Assembly: GCA_014905825.1 (NCBI GenBank)
Contig: JACGCN010000006.1
Span: 62,001-126,000, forward strand
Origin: Lyophyllum atratum
Lineage: Eukaryota > Basidiomycota > Agaricomycetes > Agaricales > Lyophyllaceae
Length of the DNA: 64,000 bases
Reading direction: 5' to 3'
Part shown: positions 48,401 through 60,233 of the stretch, piece after piece
Position numbering within the stretch: the stretch's first letter is position 1
Layout of the letters: every line of letters begins with the position of its first letter
Made by a program: the position numbers and the translations under genes
Notes under the pieces: generated by a model
Seen by the model: the letters and a program-made list of their open reading frames with translations, nothing else
What the model was told of the DNA's origin: nothing
Databases searched by the model: none

Positions 48401-49581
48401 AGTGTGTGTGTCATCACAGATGTGTGGAAATTTTAAAAAAAGCGTCATGGCAATCTATGTCGTGTCGAGGGGTCGTCGAGACCCCCTTGTCGTGGGGTTG
48501 GGCATGTGGGGAGGGGGGAAGGGGGGGGTGAAAAGGGCGGGGCAGGGCAGGGGCGGCGGCGGCGGCGAAAAGGGCAAGGCGGGCGGGCGAGAATCCAGTC
48601 TACATAGCACCGGGCCGGGAGTCGGAGGCGGGCGCGGGCTTGTCCATACTCCTACAAAACAGAAACGGCAGCATCAGATTCCAGCGCTTAAGTCAATGAC
48701 AACACCACATACCCCTTGCTTACACACGCTCGTAATGACGATTCCTGCCCAAGTAATGGGTCCGGCATGGCGTAGGTGGCGGCGGCTTACAGTTGGAGCT
48801 ATAGCTAGTATGCATGCGGTGCGATCGAGGGCTGGCTGGGCAGGGAACGGAGAGATGTACCGATATGGACAGTGGCAGGATCGGTCTTCAAGACCGTTGG
48901 GCATGCAGCGGCGGCGAGAAGCGCAGGGCAAGCGGGCGGGCGAAAATCCAGTTTCCACAGCGCAGCGCACGGCGGGCTTGTCACTCCTACAAAATAAAAA
49001 AAAAACGGCAGCATCAGATCCCAGAGCTTAATCAAATAACGAAACAACATACCACACATACCTCTTCCTTCCATAGGCTCGGACCGGCATGGCGTAGGCG
49101 GGTGGCGGCTTTTAGTGGGCGCTAGATCGAGGGTTCGAAGTGTGTTGGGCAGGGACGAGACGATACGCCCCAATATGGGAAAGACCAGGGGTGCACATAT
49201 GAAATGAAATGAAAAAATGAAATCCGAGCACAGCAAGGGACACCAAAACACAGACAGAAGTGGGATGGGAGAGGCGGAGCGGGACGGGATGAAGAAGAAA
49301 AACGATGCTATATGCATGGTTCGCTATAGGTGCGTATGTATATGGGATGCGGGATGGTGATACACAATAAGAAAATCAGGCTACGCATGTATACGATGCT
49401 CATATGCAAAGAAAAAAGTGTTAAGAAAGTAAAATTAGCAACATCAAGAACACAACGGAGAACGGGGAGGGAAAGAACAGCGGAAATACTACAACACCAA
49501 GAGCAAAAAAAGAAATAAAAGAAGAAAGAATCAAGAACACCGACCAACGAGCACCCAAAAGACGCAAAGAAACCGACCACC
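45488..49581. other. Gene-poor stretch with a tandem duplication
   Basis: No gene is firmly supported. A 218-codon frame at 45785-46441 (+) and frames at 46140-46469 and 47753-48169 (-) overlap frames on other strands and match nothing I recognise. The minus-strand 48169-47753 frame and the plus-strand 47727-47993 frame both read as low-complexity. A direct duplication of about 350-base period covers 48570-49165. A purine-rich stretch lies at 49380-49540, just 3' of the Ser/Pro-rich gene. Confidence 0.35.
48570..49165. repeat. Tandem direct duplication, about 350-base period
   Basis: Blocks at about 48571-48599, 48640-48690, 48760-48800 and 48820-48860 recur about 300-350 bases later. Shared runs are GGGCGGGCGA-AATCCAGT, CTCCTACAAAA, AACGGCAGCATCAGAT, CCGGCATGGCGTAGG, GATCGAGGG and GGGCAGGGA. 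The copies differ by many small changes, so the duplication is not recent. No coding content is evident. The 3' end of the minus-strand Ser/Pro-rich gene lies about 400 bases away. Confidence 0.75.
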
Positions 49582-51713
49582 TCACCCCCCCACCCTACTG
49601 CGCAACAACCCCCCCAAAAACCCACCCAATCCACCCCCCCTCTCCCCTCCCCTTCCCCTCCCAATCCCAACACCCCACTTCCTCCCCCTCCCCACCTCCT
49701 CCATCTCCCCCCCCACATCCTCCCCAACAGGCGTCTCAGGCGGCTCCCCCAGCCCCTCGACAGACGCAAACGACACGTACCCCTCCGTCGTGCGGAGCCT
49801 TTCCGAGGCTTTGCGCGCGTTGAATTGGGTTGGGCGGGTTGGTGTTGTGGTGGAGGGGTGGTTTGGGCGTGGAAGGGAGGAAAGGGGCATGGAGAGGGAG
49901 AGGGTTGGCGGGAATGGGGATGCGGCGGGTGGGGGGAGGTCTTCGGAGGAGGAGGAGGAGTGGGCTAGGGATTGGGACTGGGACTGCGACTGCGACGACC
50001 GAGAATTGGAGCGGGACCGACTAGGCGTAGCCTGCGCCCTTGAATCCGACCTCGGCCTCGACCTCGACCTTGAATGCGCATCGGACCACCCCAGTTCCCG
50101 CACTCGGAACGGGCTCGGGCTCCCTGGCTCCTGCACTCTAGGAGGCGTCGGCGGAGGCGTGAGCATCGGGCGCTTGCCCTGTCCCTGCCCCCGCTGCTGC
50201 TGCTGCTCGCCGGGTGATGGCAGCGAATAAGCATGCCGCGGGGTGGGAGGGGCGTAGGCGGGTGAGGGGCTGGTGGGTACGGCAGGGAGGGAGTTTGCAT
50301 GGGGTCGGGGGCTGGCTGCGTTCCGCGGTGTGGCGGGCGTGCGTGGTGTGCGTGGCGTACGGGGGAGAGGCGGGAGGTTGAGTGGGAGGGGCGGCATCGA
50401 GGGCGTCTGGGAGCGTTGGCGGGGCTGCGACTTGGACGCGGAGTTTGGGGTGCGTGGCGGGGCGGAGGACTGGCTCCTGCTGCTGCTGCGTAGAGAGGGC
50501 GAGTGGGACGGGGACGACGATGTGCGTGCTTGTGACTGCGTGTTGCTGTTGGGGTTGGTGAAGGAGTATTGCGAGAGGGAGGACGAGGACGTCGAGGTTG
50601 ATATCTTCAAAGAAAAGCGCATACAATCAGCCTACATTCCATATCCAAACGATGCATATATGATATCCAACATACCGAGTCTTTCTCCCGCTCCCTCCAC
50701 GGCCACCCCCCAATCTCGTCCCTCACCTCATTGCTCGTCCTCCTCTCCCTCTCTCTGGTGTCAAACTGCTCACATGTCGCACGTCCGCACGAGTGCGCAT
50801 CCGCGCTGAGGACGCGTTCAAGCCGGGCCCGCAGGGCCTTTTCAGGTGGCGTCATAGGGAGAGCCATGGAGGGCGTGTTCGTGTTCAAGTTTGGGGGTAA
50901 GGACGCAGGGAGGGACTGGCGTTTTCTCGTGCGGGGCGTTTGTTGCAGTTGTAGTGGGGACGGCGAAGACGGGGAGTGGGAGTGTTGGGAGTGCGAGGGC
51001 GAGGGCGAGTGCGTGGTGCGCTTCTTAGTCGTACTTGTACTGCTGGGAGTGTGGGGCCGGGGGGCAGGGGAAGGGGAAGGGGACGCAGCACGTGTTGGTG
51101 TGCGAGGGAGGAAGGGGTAGGAAGGTGAAGGGGAGGGATAGCCTGGCTCCGTCTCGGCGTCGCCGCCGTAGCAGGGGCGTGGCGAGGAACTCGAGGCGAT
51201 CGGGGTGCTGTTCGTGTTTGAGTTTGAGATCGACGTGGACGTGGTGCGGCGAGGGAGGGGCCTGCGAAACAGGAGCGAGTCCTGCTCGTGGGTGGGGGCT
51301 GCTACGGCCACGGGGGTGGGAGCGTGCGAGTGCCGTCGTCTGTGTGTGGGACGGGCAGCAGCAGCGGGCTGGGTCTGGTCGTCGCGGAGCAGCGTCGTTC
51401 TCAGGAGCCTCTCCGACCTGCTCTCAGGGCGTGGTGCACGTGGAGAGGTGGGAGGAGAGACGAGGGAGCTACGGCGAGGGGAGGTGGACATTGAGGTGGA
51501 TGGCAGACCGGGGGAGAGGGAGAGCAGCCTGACGAGGAGGGGCCGCGATGTGGAGGAGGGAGGAGTGGAAGGGGAAAGGAAATTATTATACGAAGGGTAC
51601 ACGGTATTATTAGTAGGCGAGGCATGCGGGGAAGTGGGCCGGTCACGGTGTCTGTCTGACACAAGTGACTTTGGGGGTGTGCCATCCGATCCAGAAGATC
51701 CCATGGTCCGCAT
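49582..51713 (-). CDS. Long Ser/Pro/Thr-rich low-complexity protein, unrecognised
   Basis: Two exons (51713-50676 and 50604-49582) join in phase across a 71-base intron (GTATGT..TTGAAG), giving about 686 residues. The sequence is dominated by Ser, Pro, Thr and Arg and is probably disordered: SPSPSYPFLPRTPTRAASPS, RTPRTPRTPATPRNAASPRP, SRSRSRPRSDSRAQATPSRS and repeated SQ units. Short ordered islands are MTPPEKALRARLERVLSAD (near the end of exon 1, probably helical) and FNARKASERLRTTEGYVSFA (exon 2), followed by an acidic patch and a Gly/Arg-rich end (GGLGGFLGGLLRSRVGG). The islands look conserved, so the gene is probably real. Many SP/TP sites suggest kinase regulation. ATG 51704 is an alternative start. 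Confidence 0.6.
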
Positions 51714-54700
51714 CAGGGTTCTATGCCCACACCTTTTCCACGAGGCGTGCGGGAGAGGGAGAGATGATGCCAATGGTCGTGGTCGTAGGAAGAGGAGGAG
51801 AAGGAGTTGGCCGTGGATGTATTGTGGATGAATGGTCCAGCTGCATAATACCAGGCGTTGCTAACAGCGCCCTTACGCGAGATCTACAACATCATCATAA
51901 ATAAATTTATTTATTTTTTGTCATCCCATGTCTCATCCTCATCTTTTCATCTTCGGAGAGATGCGCGGGACCTCTCCCGTCCCAAGGTCCCTCCTACCCA
52001 TCCCAGCAATCTGTCTGCACTCTTTCGCCCTTGTCCTCTTGTCCAACCCCAACAACACCCGCACAATCTCCCAAATGCGTACATAAGGGTCAAGGCACAA
52101 ATTAGCGCACTCAAGGGTCGACCCCCCAAGAAACTTGGTCCGCGGCATGCAATAAATTGAATTTCAACCCGCCAACCAAGCCAACCCCAAAAATCGACCC
52201 ATGCAAGGAGACCGATGAAACGCCGGCGGCCGTCGCGTGGCATCCATATCCTCCTTGATCAACAAACGCGAACCGTAAAAATTAATAAGCCCCAACAACT
52301 TGCCCACTTGCGGTCACGAATGACGACCTCGACGACGCATACTCTATCACCGCTGCGCAGATATGTCAGGACCGCCGCTATAACCACGATGAGCGCACCT
52401 TCTCAAATCTTTCCACCAATTGTATGCCGCCCTCCCACTCCACCTCATTTAAGCTTTGGAGAATTCTAAGTATACAACGCCTGAAATTTGAAACGCATAC
52501 GTCAGCTCTACGGCATTTTACATGAAGTTACTTACGCTTCATGACGAGACGCACCCCTCCTACGAGATTATTGACGTTACCTATGAGCACTTGTTCCATG
52601 CCGACCGTAGCCAGGCAATCCACAAGACCACTCGTGAAAATTCAATATTCCGTCGGGAGCAACGTCGCCGTCTGACGCCCGAGAAATAAAATGCCAAATT
52701 GCACAACGCCGCACGCAGTCTAAGTTTGGTCTAAGTAAGCACGACCGACGATCGTCATAGAGACCCCGCCCCCGACCCTCAACATATGCCAACTTACTCA
52801 ACGCCGCGTCACGGACCTTACCTCCATACAGCTTTCCCCTCGGCTCCCGCTCCTAGACCGCCCCGCCCCGCACCCCCGCACCTCCCCAAAAAAATCTCAA
52901 CGCGCGGCCGAATACCAGACCCCAACAACCCCAAGAACCCTTAGAACCCCAAGGACCCAGGATCAAGGATCAAAAATTAGACTTTTAAATTCAACCCGCC
53001 GCCACGCACACACCTTTCCCTGGACGCCGCCGGATCTACGAATGGACGACGGGATGACGGACATGTGGTACGCCTATCAAATTCAATTGCGTGGCGTGTA
53101 GATCAATTTTTTGGGGTATCGGAATTGAAATTGTATCTGCGGGTGCATGCAGATTTGCAACGTTGCAAGCCTCGCGGCCCCGGGGGCGGGCCAGAGTTGA
53201 CTTGCCAATGTACTTGTGGAATGGACTTACTCTTACTATGCCTATGTCATGACATCCACGCTGAGCTCATAGGTACATAAGTGCATGTGGCATCTGCACG
53301 CATGATGTATACAGTACAGGCGATACCTCGAGCATGAATTGATACAATCAGGAGGCACCGACACGTGTGTATCATAGGACCGCGCCCGCGCGATGCTGAT
53401 ACACGTAGCATAGATCGGGAACTTGAATGAACTTGAGGGGTGGGTATGTATGCGCGGAAGGAAACAAGCAGCCGCCACGCTGGGAGCTGGGACATCAAGA
53501 CACCCGGGCCACGCGTACGAAAGAACGAGCGCGCTATGAGATCATGATCAGACCCCTACCCTCCCATGAATGATTCATGACGAGTGGCCGTGGCGAAAGC
53601 CGGCGTGTTGCTGCTTTGAGCTTGGGTGGCGTTACACACGTGTGTTGCGCACCGAGATTTGGGAACTTTCGCCTAGGGATCGGCGGCATCTAAAGACTAA
53701 AACGGTGCCATATCGTCTAGCGTGCGATGAGTGCAGCCAGTGCAAACATTTCTCTTCGTAGAGGATGACCATAGAACGCATCACTAAAAGCGTAGAAGTA
53801 CCCCATTCGCGGTCGGATATCGACTTTCGTCCTCGTGACCGGGGACAGTTAACGAGTGCCTCGCAGAAGTATATCCGCTGGGGAAGAGGTACACGAAGGA
53901 GGAACTGTCGTTGAACCTTGAGGGCTTGTTGTGAGGGTGGGTGCGCAGCCCCACGAGCCACCTCCACGACTCGCCCCGGGCCCATGACGTTCGGATAAGT
54001 CAGTATAGGCGTACTAGGAACGCCTTAGATATGACGTGGCCGATGCATGCGGATATTTGGATAGAGCAAACCAGCGGCAAAGCGCTACGATTCGCGAAGG
54101 TCCGTTCCGTTCGTGTTGAGATGAGAAGGGTGGGGTAGGCGGGGGAGGATGAACTTGCCCCGGAGAGTATACGTGTGAAGCGGCAGAGCATTTACCGGCG
54201 GCGCTGCCAGTCGCGACCTCGAGGACAGGTTGGACTCGCCCTCTCTCTGATCCGCGATGTGTTGGAAGCCATACCTAGTTCGATGTGCATGCGCTGTAGA
54301 CGCAGCACGCTTCTCGGGTCCTGCCTCCTAAATAGGTGCTCGGGCAGCTGATTCGTGGATGCAGCAAGTAAGTTCACTAGCTCAGAGACCCACCTCGAGC
54401 AGGGGGCTTCTAAACTTAGCTTGTGGGGGGTGGGCTGTGCGATCGGATCGCGCGAAATCAGTTCATTGGAGCTGTGCTGAGAAGAGCAGAGAAGAGAAGA
54501 GGACTGAGCTGCGCGTTATTTCCTCCTCCATCGGGACTTATTCCAATATCCAAACTTGGAGTTTTAAAATTGAACGAGAGTGCTCACTGTTTGAAAGCTA
54601 AGAATAAGTTGAGGGGCCTGGCCTTGATTTGGCCTGGGATGATAGTATTAGGGGGTTTTCGAGCATGTTCGATGGTCACTGTCAGAGTCAGAAAGTCGGA

Positions 54701-56958
54701 GAGTCGGAGTTGTGGTGGATGAGGAGACGGACGTGAACGTGGGAACGAGTCCCTCAACAGTCAACCAACCACCTTTCCGATTGTCAACATCTGTGTTCTG
54801 TCGTCCTCGGACTGCTTTCATGGCAATAGACAACCTCTTGGGCATGTTTTCTATCTCTGTATGTTTATGAACGAGATCTACCCGACCGCCAACCATGGCA
54901 GCTTTCCACTGTGCGCTTGGTGACATCGGGGTTCCAGGGTCCTTGCCGAGCCAACCAAAGGATGCTCTGGACTTTACCATCTCTCTAAAATTCTTGCAGT
55001 GACACTTCCTCTGCGTTTCTTCATGAAGGATGTTTGCCAGGTATGAAGCCCACTCGTATCTGCGAAGAGGTCTGACCATCAAGGGACATTCATTCAAAGT
55101 CGTCGATGTGCGGCGATCTTTGGCTATGCATTGCACCTCAGTATTCCTAATTCATAATCTTGACAGCCTACAGGTTACTCGATGTCCTAGGCTATTTCCG
55201 TCGCTTCCGAATGCCTAATACCATCTAACCATCTATACTCGACACCTATGTCACACTATACATAGGCGAGCACGGGGAGAATCACCTTGATATGCTGCAC
55301 CCGCGGCGCTTCACCCTGGTTCGCCTGACCCTGCTACGTTCTCGCTGATTCTATTCGTTCAGCTCGAAGTAGGATATGCATACGTCGCATGACCATGGGC
55401 GGTGAAGCACTGCGTCGCGCTAGGATTTGAAGTATGCCCGACGTGTCCAAGATGCACCTGATTTGCCACTAGTCGGAAGGACAACAGCTCTGCTGCAACT
55501 CGAGGCAGTGGCACGCTAGGAATGACCCACGGGAGCAACGTACGTACACGTTGAGTACGCAAGTCGAAGGCGCAGACCTTGATCCGTGCCATACGCTCGA
55601 TAACACTCTCGCTTTTTCGAAGTCGAAGTCGACTGTTTGATGCCCGTGTTTCGCGTCAGTGAATGTGAAGGTTAGGTCAGAAGAAGCTCTGGCCAATTGA
55701 CCATACATAAACTACTGTACGCAGCCTTGGTTTTATTCGAGGCTTCGGTTCGTCACCGTTCTGAAAATACACACACAAGGTGATGATGCTCCGGAGCCTT
55801 GACACGCCTAAAGACCCATATGTTTACGCACCTTGCTCCAATATGAAGGAAGGCATTTGCTAGTTTGGACTTCCGGCACCGCGTTTTGCGGAAGCTGTGA
55901 GTGGAGAATTGGAGGGAATTTTGCTACAGCTTCCCGGTGCTGTGCAAATTAGTGATTCCCCTTTGCCTGTCAAGAGTCATGTATGCTGGCGGAACCCCCT
56001 CACCGGTACATAGCCGCAATCCTATCGTTGAGTATGGAGCCCCTCTCTCTCCTATCACTGCGAACGGTGATACTAGTGACAAAGATACGAAGCTTCCCAG
56101 TTTGATTGGAGACTCGACGGGAAACAAGGTTGTCCACATCATAACTGGCTTCTCGGGATCACGATAGTGGTGTCCGCTACACGCGCAAGGTCTCCAGATG
56201 GTCGGACCCTGGCTTATTGATATAGCCATTTTACATTGTCCGGTGCGAATTGCAACACTTCTTCGTCTTGGATACTAGCGATATCTGTAGCCATCGCACC
56301 TATGCTAGAGTCCCATCGTGGCTTTTATCAGATATGAACGACTCTAAGAAAGAAACTCTTACCATACCTTTCCGTATCACATACATGAAAGAAATTTGTG
56401 GTAAATCATTCTAGGATCTATGTTGATCACCATAGCTCGACATCCTTCGACGGGAGCTGCTAAACGACCGAGCCACAACGTATCAAAGGTGGAAGCAGGC
56501 GTCGAGCGCACCTTGAACGAACACCGCCATCCACAAACTGACGCCATGGCACAGTTACCGCCCTTGCTATAGCGCTGCAACAATCGAAATTCTAGAAGGA
56601 GAAATGGTAGAAGGAAAGTGATCCCAACGAACACTGAGAGAGAGTCGAGACAATAACGTTAACGGAATGCACCACTCCATCCGTGTTTTGCGGGTTCATT
56701 GACGAGTGATTCCCGTGTCATATTCTAGAGCATTTTCAAATTGAATCAGGTCTTGCGAGCTATTAAATGTAGTTCGGTGTGTGTTAAGGCCAGGCCGAAA
56801 TCGTCGTTACTCGCTCGAGAATGGGAGGGGGAAGCCGGTGGTCGGTCCGACTCGGCGGAGGTTCAAACGTTCAAGCTCAAGCTGTAGCCGGCCAGTGCCG
56901 ACAGACTGTCCGTGACTTGTGGCCTTGTAGCCATCCGACCTTCATCACTGCGAAGCCA
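51714..56958. other. Gene-poor, repeat-bearing 5-kb stretch
   Basis: Only the dispersed repeat at about 53560-54375 is clear. A small frame at 52522-52689 (MKLLTLHDETHPSYEIIDVT and on to LTPEK) could be the end of a small gene whose first exon might be the ATG 52321 frame, but the phases do not join with the obvious splice sites. A minus-strand 162-codon frame (54648-55136, true ATGs only from MVRPLRR inward) and one at 56377-56634 are unrecognised. CCCCAA/CCCCAAG-rich simple sequence lies near 52920-52960. Confidence 0.35.
53560..54375 (-). repeat. Dispersed repeat, copy 2 (inverted partner of 40.5-41.4 kb)
   Basis: This copy, on the opposite strand, matches 40505-41380 along most of its length with indels. 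The edge with CCTCCCATGA corresponds to the edge of copy 1 next to the duplicated gene end. Starting at 53570, a 63-codon plus-strand frame reads DEWPWRKPACCCFELGW and SPRDRRHLKT. The minus strand of copy 1 reads DEWQWRRSTRCCFEPGW and SPRDRQPLKT in the same place. Confidence 0.8.
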
Positions 56959-58214
56959 ATGGCCAAAGCCCTCCCAGAAGATTTGATATCACCTATCGTC
57001 GCAAATTTTGGCGACGGGAATCCCATTCTTGCAACTTGCGCCCTGGTCTGTCGATCGTGGTATCTACCATCACAAGCCCTACGTTTCCGCAGCGTCGAGT
57101 TACTCAGATATGAACCATGCTCATCATTGAATCGTTTACTACAAAGCTCGCCCCACATCGCCTCATTTGTTAAAAGTTTCTCATTTTCACCCACGATGAT
57201 TGCATTCACTCGACCCTCAGTGAGTTTGAGGGGTGGCGGTCACATTGGCGACATCGATAACCTCCTGCATATCCTATCACGCCTCACTCAAATCCAGCAT
57301 CTGGAGATCCGAGGGGAAAAGACGATATGGCATAAATTTCCCCAGGTCCTCCGCGTGTCAATCCAAACCACTGTTCAGCTACCATCCTTGGTCAGCCTCA
57401 AACTGTCGTACTGGCTATTTTTCGAAGGAGGTATAGAATTACAGGACCTTTTGCAACATTTTTCATCTCTTAGAAAACTCGAACTCAATCGCATAGCTGT
57501 CTTGGCGACTCCTCCTGTTCCCATCATGCCTCGAGAGCCAATCGTGTCGTCTCTCCGGTTACATCATCGTTTAGCGTGGTTGTGTATCGATGGATGTGGA
57601 GGGTTGCAGGACTGGTTGTTTGCATCCGGCTGCGTCGTCGAACTGAAGGACATTTCTCAACTGTGGCTGTCTCGCCTCAGCCCAATCATCACATCGAGAA
57701 TCCTAAAGAGCAGCAGTTCCTCGCTGCAATCACTTGGAATTCGTGTCATGGATCCTCGTGAGTCTCGCCACCCCTTCCGCTTGGTTCGCACAAAGTTTAA
57801 CCTTAACTTGCAGTTGGCGATTGCCTTGATCTTTCCCAATTTACAAATCTGCTGTACTTCGATTTTTCTGCAAGCGTGAATGCGCTGACAACGCTTGCGA
57901 TGCTCGTTTGGCTTGAATCGGCCATATCGACCTTACCTACGGACAATCATCTTGACCAGCTTGTCCTTAGGTTCGCCTTCCTTCGCGACCGCCCATACGC
58001 TGATTTAACTGCTCAACGATTGCTTCCGAGCCTATCCAAACTCTGTTCAACCTTAACATCTCCAAAGTTCCACCTCTTGAGATCCATTCGGGTTATACAG
58101 TGTCTACATGGATCTCCCTCGGTATTCGACGATACTGTCAGAGAAGCTTTCGCTTGTCTTGGTTCAAAGTTGGCGATTCAAAATTCTCAGACTGGTTCAT
58201 GGCTGTCGGACTGA
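56959..58214 (+). CDS. F-box-like protein (copy at 57 kb)
   Basis: Two exons (56959-57757, 57814-58214) join in frame across a 56-base intron (GTGAGT..TTGCAG), giving about 399 residues. The N terminus ALPEDLISPIVANFGDGNPI, then LATCALVCRSWYLPSQALRF, is a clear F-box-like pattern (Leu-Pro start, later CxLVCxxW). Leucine-rich text follows: LNRLLQSSPHIASFVKSFSF, LLHILSRLTQIQHLEIRG, LPSLVSLKLSYWLFFEGG and LQHFSSLRKLELNRI. Exon 2 gives DCLDLSQFTNLLYFDFSASV and ends NSQTGSWLSD. ATG 56959 is preferred because the F-box starts directly after it; the upstream ATG at 56821 gives a Gly-rich extension. It is presumably an SCF substrate adaptor with unknown target. Confidence 0.78.
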
Positions 58215-58784
58215 TTTTCAAGCTCCCACTGGAACGTCGACGGGGTTCGGCAGCTCGTGAGCGGTTCCTGTTGGACTCTAATAACGTGGATTCACAGTTT
58301 CCAAGTCTAATCTCTCAAACCCTTCGCAATTCTGCCACGGAATTCCCTTCCTTTCTAAGGACCTTCCTTACAATACTCTTATAACACCCGTAGCTGACAT
58401 ACTCGAACCACAAGAAGTAGTCAACGTAAAGTCAACTGGATTTGATATGTGCGACATGGTGTACACTCAAAGGGAATACTATTATGGTAACTGCTGTCGT
58501 CCTATCATGGCCCTTCAGTCCAGGTCAGTATACCGGGGGTACTGGCCTACGTATTAGTCTCTCTGCTGAGATCACCTCTTGGATCAGGAATCATCAAGGG
58601 TACTATATCGTCTTGGGCAGTTTTCACTTGGGTTCGAGATGGTAGTCTTATCGCATTTGGTCGAAATCGTTACTTTGAGGGTATAGTCCGTTGACACGAA
58701 GACATCAGGAAAAACCTACACTCGGAGTGTTCGGGACATTGTCAGACTGATAATACAGATAGAATTTCCTGGCCTTTACTTTGG
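58215..58784. other. Intergenic stretch between convergent genes
   Basis: This is the shared 3' flank of the F-box-like gene and the truncated DUF6534-like paralogue. I see no gene in it. Confidence 0.5.
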
Positions 58785-59738
58785 CTAGGCAAAGTCTGTA
58801 TCAGCGGAAAGTAATACTGAAAGCACACACACACCTTTCGAGATCTCCGGATCCGATACCGCTCATGATGCTTGAATCTGATTCTGTAGGCGTGAATCTC
58901 AATGTCTCGATGCCCGCGCCGTTTTTGATCATGTTCAAGGACACTGGGGAATTGAGCCTATGGATCATAGGTCAAGGACAGCTCTGACTACGAGGATGTT
59001 ACAGCCCTACGTGGCAGTTAAGAAGCTAAGTCTGAGCAAGGTAGGCCGAAACAGTTTCGAGGAGACGTACGTGTCGAAATCACATATAATTTGCTGAGGG
59101 TGAAGTGAATTGAAAGCCTTGATGCGATGGAACCGTAAGGACAGCAAGGCAGATTTGAAAGAGATAATCACAACTTACGACCTCTATCAAGACTATGGAC
59201 TGCTACGGACTCATGTGATTTTTTCCTGATGGATATCTGACTCGAAAGTGAGGAGCGAGCAACGCTGGGCGAGCGCCAGTATGACTTACGAGATAATAAT
59301 GAATGATTTGAGTGCTACAACACGTCTCCGCGATGTCCAGGGTTCTGCGATAGTTCCAATCATGATGTTTTGAGGCGGAAAACAATGGAAGCCGTACATG
59401 AGCACCGCGATCTGTGTATAAGGCGCTTCAATGATCAACGAGAAAATACTTGAGCGGTCAACTGACGAATGTTCGTATCGTCCATTTATCGTGATTATTA
59501 TGGAAGTATATCCAGCCTTGTAGAATCGTAATTCCTAGCAGACTAGAAAGGGCAAATCGGAGAATGGTGAATGCCTGTGTCCTTCCATTCCCGAATCGCT
59601 TACACGGCTGAAACTACATATCCTGCATCACATGGGCAGAATTAAGAATGTTCGCGACGTTTTTGCGAGCGGCGCTCACCAAAGGATATTCCATTTACTA
59701 CGGAGGATATATCGCCGTCGAAGGGTTCTGCCATGACG
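58785..59738 (-). pseudogene. DUF6534-like membrane protein with internal deletion
   Basis: This is a shortened paralogue of 60234-62010. Exon 1 from ATG 59738 encodes DGDISSVVNGISFG. The next blocks LLGITILQGWIYFHNNHDKW and AVLITLDIAETCCSTQ match the intact copy with the same intron positions (donors GTCAGT, GTACGG, GTAAGT). Directly after the third block the sequence jumps, within about 170 bases, to the end-of-domain block ASRLSIHFTLSKLYVIST. About 600-700 bases present in the other copy, coding for the middle membrane helices, are missing. The end NSPVSLNMIKNGAGIETLRF and GSGDLER is kept, with TAG at 58785. It is probably non-functional, or makes a much shorter protein. Confidence 0.6.
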
Positions 59739-60233
59739 TTGATCGGTTTGAAGCTAGAAGACGTGATGATGGCATCGATGGCCGTCATAAATAGTACATC
59801 GAAGGACATCAGGCCCCGGCACAATTATGTCCAGGGTTCTGGAGAAATCCGAAATCGGGGAGTGTGTCCATCCTGAGCATTCGCCAGCAGCGTGTGATCG
59901 GATGTTGGGCATAATTGCGGTGACATCGGACTCCCAGAGGTTCAACGCACCGGTAACGTTTTGCTGGGGAAATTATATCATTGTGTCGGGGCAGGTCGTT
60001 ACTGCAACTCCGGCGGCAGTATCGCACGTCGATATACGATTCAAGTGAAATCCGACATGGGTAGAGAAAGAGATCAGGTTAGATAAGATTTACGAGGGGT
60101 GTTCGGCATCGTGACTCTTCGGGACCTCGCATGATCAGTCCAGTGTCGGAGCTGATATTTCTGGTACATTGTCTCCATGTTGGCTGGCAGGGATCCGCGT
60201 AAGATAAAAGTCACCTGCGAAAAGAGATCATCT
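59739..60233. other. Spacer between the DUF6534-like paralogues
   Basis: This is the upstream region of the shortened copy and the 3' flank of the longer copy. Nothing else is supported. Confidence 0.5.

Noticed and set aside
49790..51831. Long plus-strand frames opposite the Ser/Pro-rich gene
   Set aside because: They are Arg/Gly/Glu-rich antisense images of Ser/Pro codons; the minus-strand model has good splice sites and coherent islands.
40505..54375. LTR retrotransposon flanked by the two dispersed repeats
   Set aside because: The copies are in opposite orientation and the DNA between them contains ordinary host genes and no reverse transcriptase, integrase or gag-like frame.
56377..56634. 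Third DUF6534-like paralogue
   Set aside because: A hydrophobic stretch (FVGITFLLPFLLLEF) is present but the ordered family blocks seen in the two real paralogues are absent.
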